Source: Rhodobacteraceae bacterium HTCC2083
Lineage (GTDB): Bacteria; Pseudomonadota; Alphaproteobacteria; Rhodobacterales; Rhodobacteraceae
Reading direction: 5' to 3'
DNA length: 64,000 bases
Assembly (NCBI GenBank): GCA_000156115.1
Contig: DS995276.1
Location: forward strand, 2,303,719-2,367,718
In this document: positions 62,124-64,000 of the stretch, one piece after another
Layout: each line of letters opens with the position of its first letter
How positions within the stretch are numbered: position 1 is the stretch's first letter
Notes under the pieces: model-generated
Told to the model about the DNA's origin: nothing
Databases searched by the model: none
What the model saw: the letters and a program-made list of their open reading frames with translations, nothing else
Position numbers and translations under genes: made by a program

Positions 62124-63305
62124 ATGAGCAACGAGTGGAACACACGCACGAAATTGGTCCATAGCGGCAGCAAGCGCAGCCAGTGGAACGAAGTCAGCGA
62201 AGCGATCTTTCTGACCCAAGGCTTTGTCTACGATACGGCCGAGCAAGCAGAAGCGCGCTTTATTAAAGCAGAGCCGGATGAATACATCTATGCGCGCTAC
62301 GGTAATCCCACCGTTGCGATGTTCGAAGAACGCATGGCCGCGATTGAAGGCTGCGAAGACGGTTTCGCCACGGCCTCTGGCATGGCTGCCGTGAATGGCG
62401 CGTTGATGGCGTTCTTGAGTGCAGGCGATCATGTGGTCGGCTCGCGCGCGCTTTTTGGGTCGTGTCTCTACATTCTGGATGAAGTCCTTCCGCGGATGGG
62501 GGTTGAGGTCACCTTGGTCGATGGCCGCGATCTTGACGCTTGGAAAGCCGCGATCCGCGCCGACACCAAGTTGGTATTTTTCGAGACGATCTCGAATCCG
62601 ACCTTGGAGGTTATCGATGTCACATCCGTCAGTGCAATGGCGCATGAGGTTGGGGCCATTGTCGTGGCCGACAATGTGTTTGCCACGCCTGTGTATTCTC
62701 AGGTGATTGAGCAAGGCGTTGATATCGTGGTCTATTCCGCGACGAAACATATTGACGGACAAGGGCGCGCCCTTGGTGGGATCATCCTTGGATCGCACGA
62801 ATTGATCCGTGGCAAGGTTGAGCCCTACATGAAGCACACAGGCGGTGCGATGAGCCCGTTTACCGCGTGGATTATGCTGAAAGGTCTAGAGACAATGGAC
62901 CTGCGCGTGCGTGCCCAAAGCACGACAGCGGCAGCGCTTGCCGAGGCTTTGGACGGCCATCCCAAGCTCGCGCGTTTGATCTATCCCGGGCATGCCAGCC
63001 ATCCGCAGAACGATCTTGTGATGCGTCAGATGGGGAACGGTGGCACGATGCTATCAATGGATGTGAAGGGTGGCAAAGAAGCCGCTTTTCGCGCGCTGAA
63101 CGCACTGAAGATTGCATTGATATCCAACAATCTCGGTGATGCGAAAACTATCGCAACGCCACCTGCTGCGACAACGCATCAGCGTTTACCAGACGATCAA
63201 AAACAGTTGCTCGGGATCACGCCGGGTTTGATCCGTCTCAGCCTCGGCATCGAAGACAGCCAAGATGTGATCACGGATATTTTGCAGGCGCTAGAGCACG
63301 CATAG
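62124..63305 (+). CDS. metZ: O-succinylhomoserine sulfhydrylase
   Basis: The 393-residue PLP enzyme of the Cys/Met metabolism family forms homocysteine from O-succinylhomoserine and sulfide. K208 in VYSATKHIDGQGR binds PLP; YIYARYGNPTVAMFEER and FETISNPTLEVIDV contact the cofactor and substrate. The ATG at 62124 (MSNEWNTRTKLVHSG) has GGAG seven bases upstream. The leader contains a SAM-II riboswitch and terminator, which supports a methionine-pathway role. MetB-type cystathionine synthase is the main alternative. Confidence 0.93.
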   Translation: MSNEWNTRTKLVHSGSKRSQWNEVSEAIFLTQGFVYDTAEQAEARFIKAEPDEYIYARYGNPTVAMFEERMAAIEGCEDGFATASGMAAVNGALMAFLSAGDHVVGSRALFGSCLYILDEVLPRMGVEVTLVDGRDLDAWKAAIRADTKLVFFETISNPTLEVIDVTSVSAMAHEVGAIVVADNVFATPVYSQVIEQGVDIVVYSATKHIDGQGRALGGIILGSHELIRGKVEPYMKHTGGAMSPFTAWIMLKGLETMDLRVRAQSTTAAALAEALDGHPKLARLIYPGHASHPQNDLVMRQMGNGGTMLSMDVKGGKEAAFRALNALKIALISNNLGDAKTIATPPAATTHQRLPDDQKQLLGITPGLIRLSLGIEDSQDVITDILQALEHA

Positions 63306-63316
63306 ATTTAACGCTC

Positions 63317-64000
63317 TCAGCTTGTGTGCCCATAAAAGCCAAGCCGCTCTTCGTCTGTGAACATTGCGCCGGGTGTTTCGAAGTAAGTCAAAACACTGAC
63401 CACGCGCGGGCGCTCGCCGATCGCTGGCGTTACGCAATGGGGCGTGTTCACGCCGCGAAATACATTCAAAGTTCCTGCCGCTGCATCAAGGGCTTGCACG
63501 TCGGGATCTTCACCGCGCACCAGTTTTTCGACACCGGCATGGTTGGGATCATCCGCGCTACGCAGATCGGTGCGGTACAGAAATGTGCTGCCCTTTATCG
63601 GGGCTTGCAGCAATAAGGTCGTCGTAAATTGGGACCGATCAAAGTGCCAGTTCAGCCCTTGCCCGTCGCGGTAGGCTATAACGTTCAAACCAGCGAGCGG
63701 ATCAGCCATGGGGTAAAGTGCTGCGCGCCGCATGACTGCGGACAGAAAACTGACAAAGGGTTGCCAATCATAGATCTGGCGCACGGGCGTGTCGGAAACC
63801 TGATTGCTGCAAAGCGTAAGGTTGGACGTTGAGAACTCTGTGTAAAGCGGCGAATCTGCTGCGACATCGGGGATAGATTTTTTGAAATAAATGTTGTGTT
63901 TGCGCTCGTGGCGAAAGGCTTCTGTGTCGAACTTGGGAAGTACGTAGTCGAGCGTTCGCGCAATCGGAGCTGGGTGCATAAAGGCCTCAAGGTTGAACAT
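63317..64000 (-). CDS. Fe(II)/2-oxoglutarate-dependent oxygenase, HalD/BesD family, N-terminus outside window
   Basis: At least 227 residues are visible and the frame stays open to the right edge. Related proteins have about 35 further residues before the segment FNLEAFMHPAPIA, so the ATG at 64000 is probably internal. The double-stranded beta-helix core has the metal ligands H119 and D121 (NWHFDRSQFTTTLLLQ) and H188 (NTPHCVTP), with R198 (GERPRVVSV) for 2-oxoglutarate. The C-terminus FTDEERLGFYGH is family-typical. BesD-type halogenases have Gly where this protein has D121, so hydroxylation is more likely than chlorination. Numbers refer to the visible fragment. Confidence 0.82.
   Translation of the reverse strand: MFNLEAFMHPAPIARTLDYVLPKFDTEAFRHERKHNIYFKKSIPDVAADSPLYTEFSTSNLTLCSNQVSDTPVRQIYDWQPFVSFLSAVMRRAALYPMADPLAGLNVIAYRDGQGLNWHFDRSQFTTTLLLQAPIKGSTFLYRTDLRSADDPNHAGVEKLVRGEDPDVQALDAAAGTLNVFRGVNTPHCVTPAIGERPRVVSVLTYFETPGAMFTDEERLGFYGHTS

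Overview
The window looks like a chromosome segment of a marine alphaproteobacterium of the family Rhodobacteraceae (Roseobacter group). The evidence is gene content and order rather than any rRNA: ribBX-ribH-nusB, rpiA-gor-hflK-hflC-DUF2065-degP, secG-pyrG, phaZ/phaC-phaP-phaR, small DUF families I associate with Rhodobacteraceae (DUF6324, DUF6476, DUF6524) or Alphaproteobacteria (DUF2842), a SAM-II riboswitch before metZ, and a tRNA-His of the alphaproteobacterial type without an encoded G-1. The genus cannot be assigned. There is no rRNA operon, CRISPR array, prophage or defence island.

Layout. 0-1 kb: end of an amidase gene and a nitrilase-superfamily hydrolase. 1.26-2.62 kb: an IS110-family (probably IS1111-group) insertion sequence. 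2.7-8.9 kb: a tripartite tricarboxylate transporter (tctCBA) divergent from a three-gene set of response regulator, sensor kinase and a periplasmic binding protein. 9.3-20.3 kb: housekeeping and small genes (tRNA-Tyr, rlmB, riboflavin genes, nusB, a Nudix hydrolase, mmcB, tRNA-His, a LacI regulator, rluD, rpoH). This stretch also holds three genes interrupted by single-base-type lesions and an unexplained structured intergenic region at 14.54-14.78 kb. 20.3-25.9 kb: a Gfo/Idh/MocA oxidoreductase and the polyhydroxyalkanoate locus with recognisable PhaR operators. 25.9-35.0 kb: an amine or amino-acid uptake and gamma-glutamylation locus (FAD oxidase, two glutamine-synthetase-like ligases, a class I glutamine amidotransferase, a four-part polar-amino-acid ABC transporter, and an oppositely oriented DadA-like oxidase). 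35.1-36.4 kb: two tandem TerB-like genes and a DUF1330 gene. 36.7-63.3 kb: mostly core metabolism and envelope maintenance (pyrG, secG, osmC family, purA, a 703-residue low-complexity protein, thiamine pyrophosphokinase, sdaA, a GST, rpiA, gor, hflKC, degP, a 2Fe-2S ferredoxin, purD, xseA, ftsY, two DMT permeases, ispZ and riboswitch-controlled metZ). The right edge cuts an Fe(II)/2-oxoglutarate oxygenase related to the HalD/BesD halogenases.

Working together. The Tct regulators sit divergently from the transporter they probably control. PhaR, phasin, synthase and depolymerase form a storage-granule module whose operators lie before phaC and phaP. Putting gamma-glutamyl ligases next to an amine oxidase and an ABC importer suggests uptake and activation of a polyamine or small amine; the substrate cannot be read from sequence. 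HflKC with DegP is an envelope quality-control block. SAM-II followed by a terminator points to attenuation of metZ by S-adenosylmethionine.

The observations most worth following are the uncharacterised structured intergenic region (14543-14783), the insertion sequence with its probable guide-RNA segment, the binding protein attached to the Tct two-component system, the gamma-glutamylation locus, and the oxygenase that keeps the metal-binding Asp which true halogenases lack. I did not find a system I can confidently call new; most of the window is conserved Rhodobacteraceae core genome.
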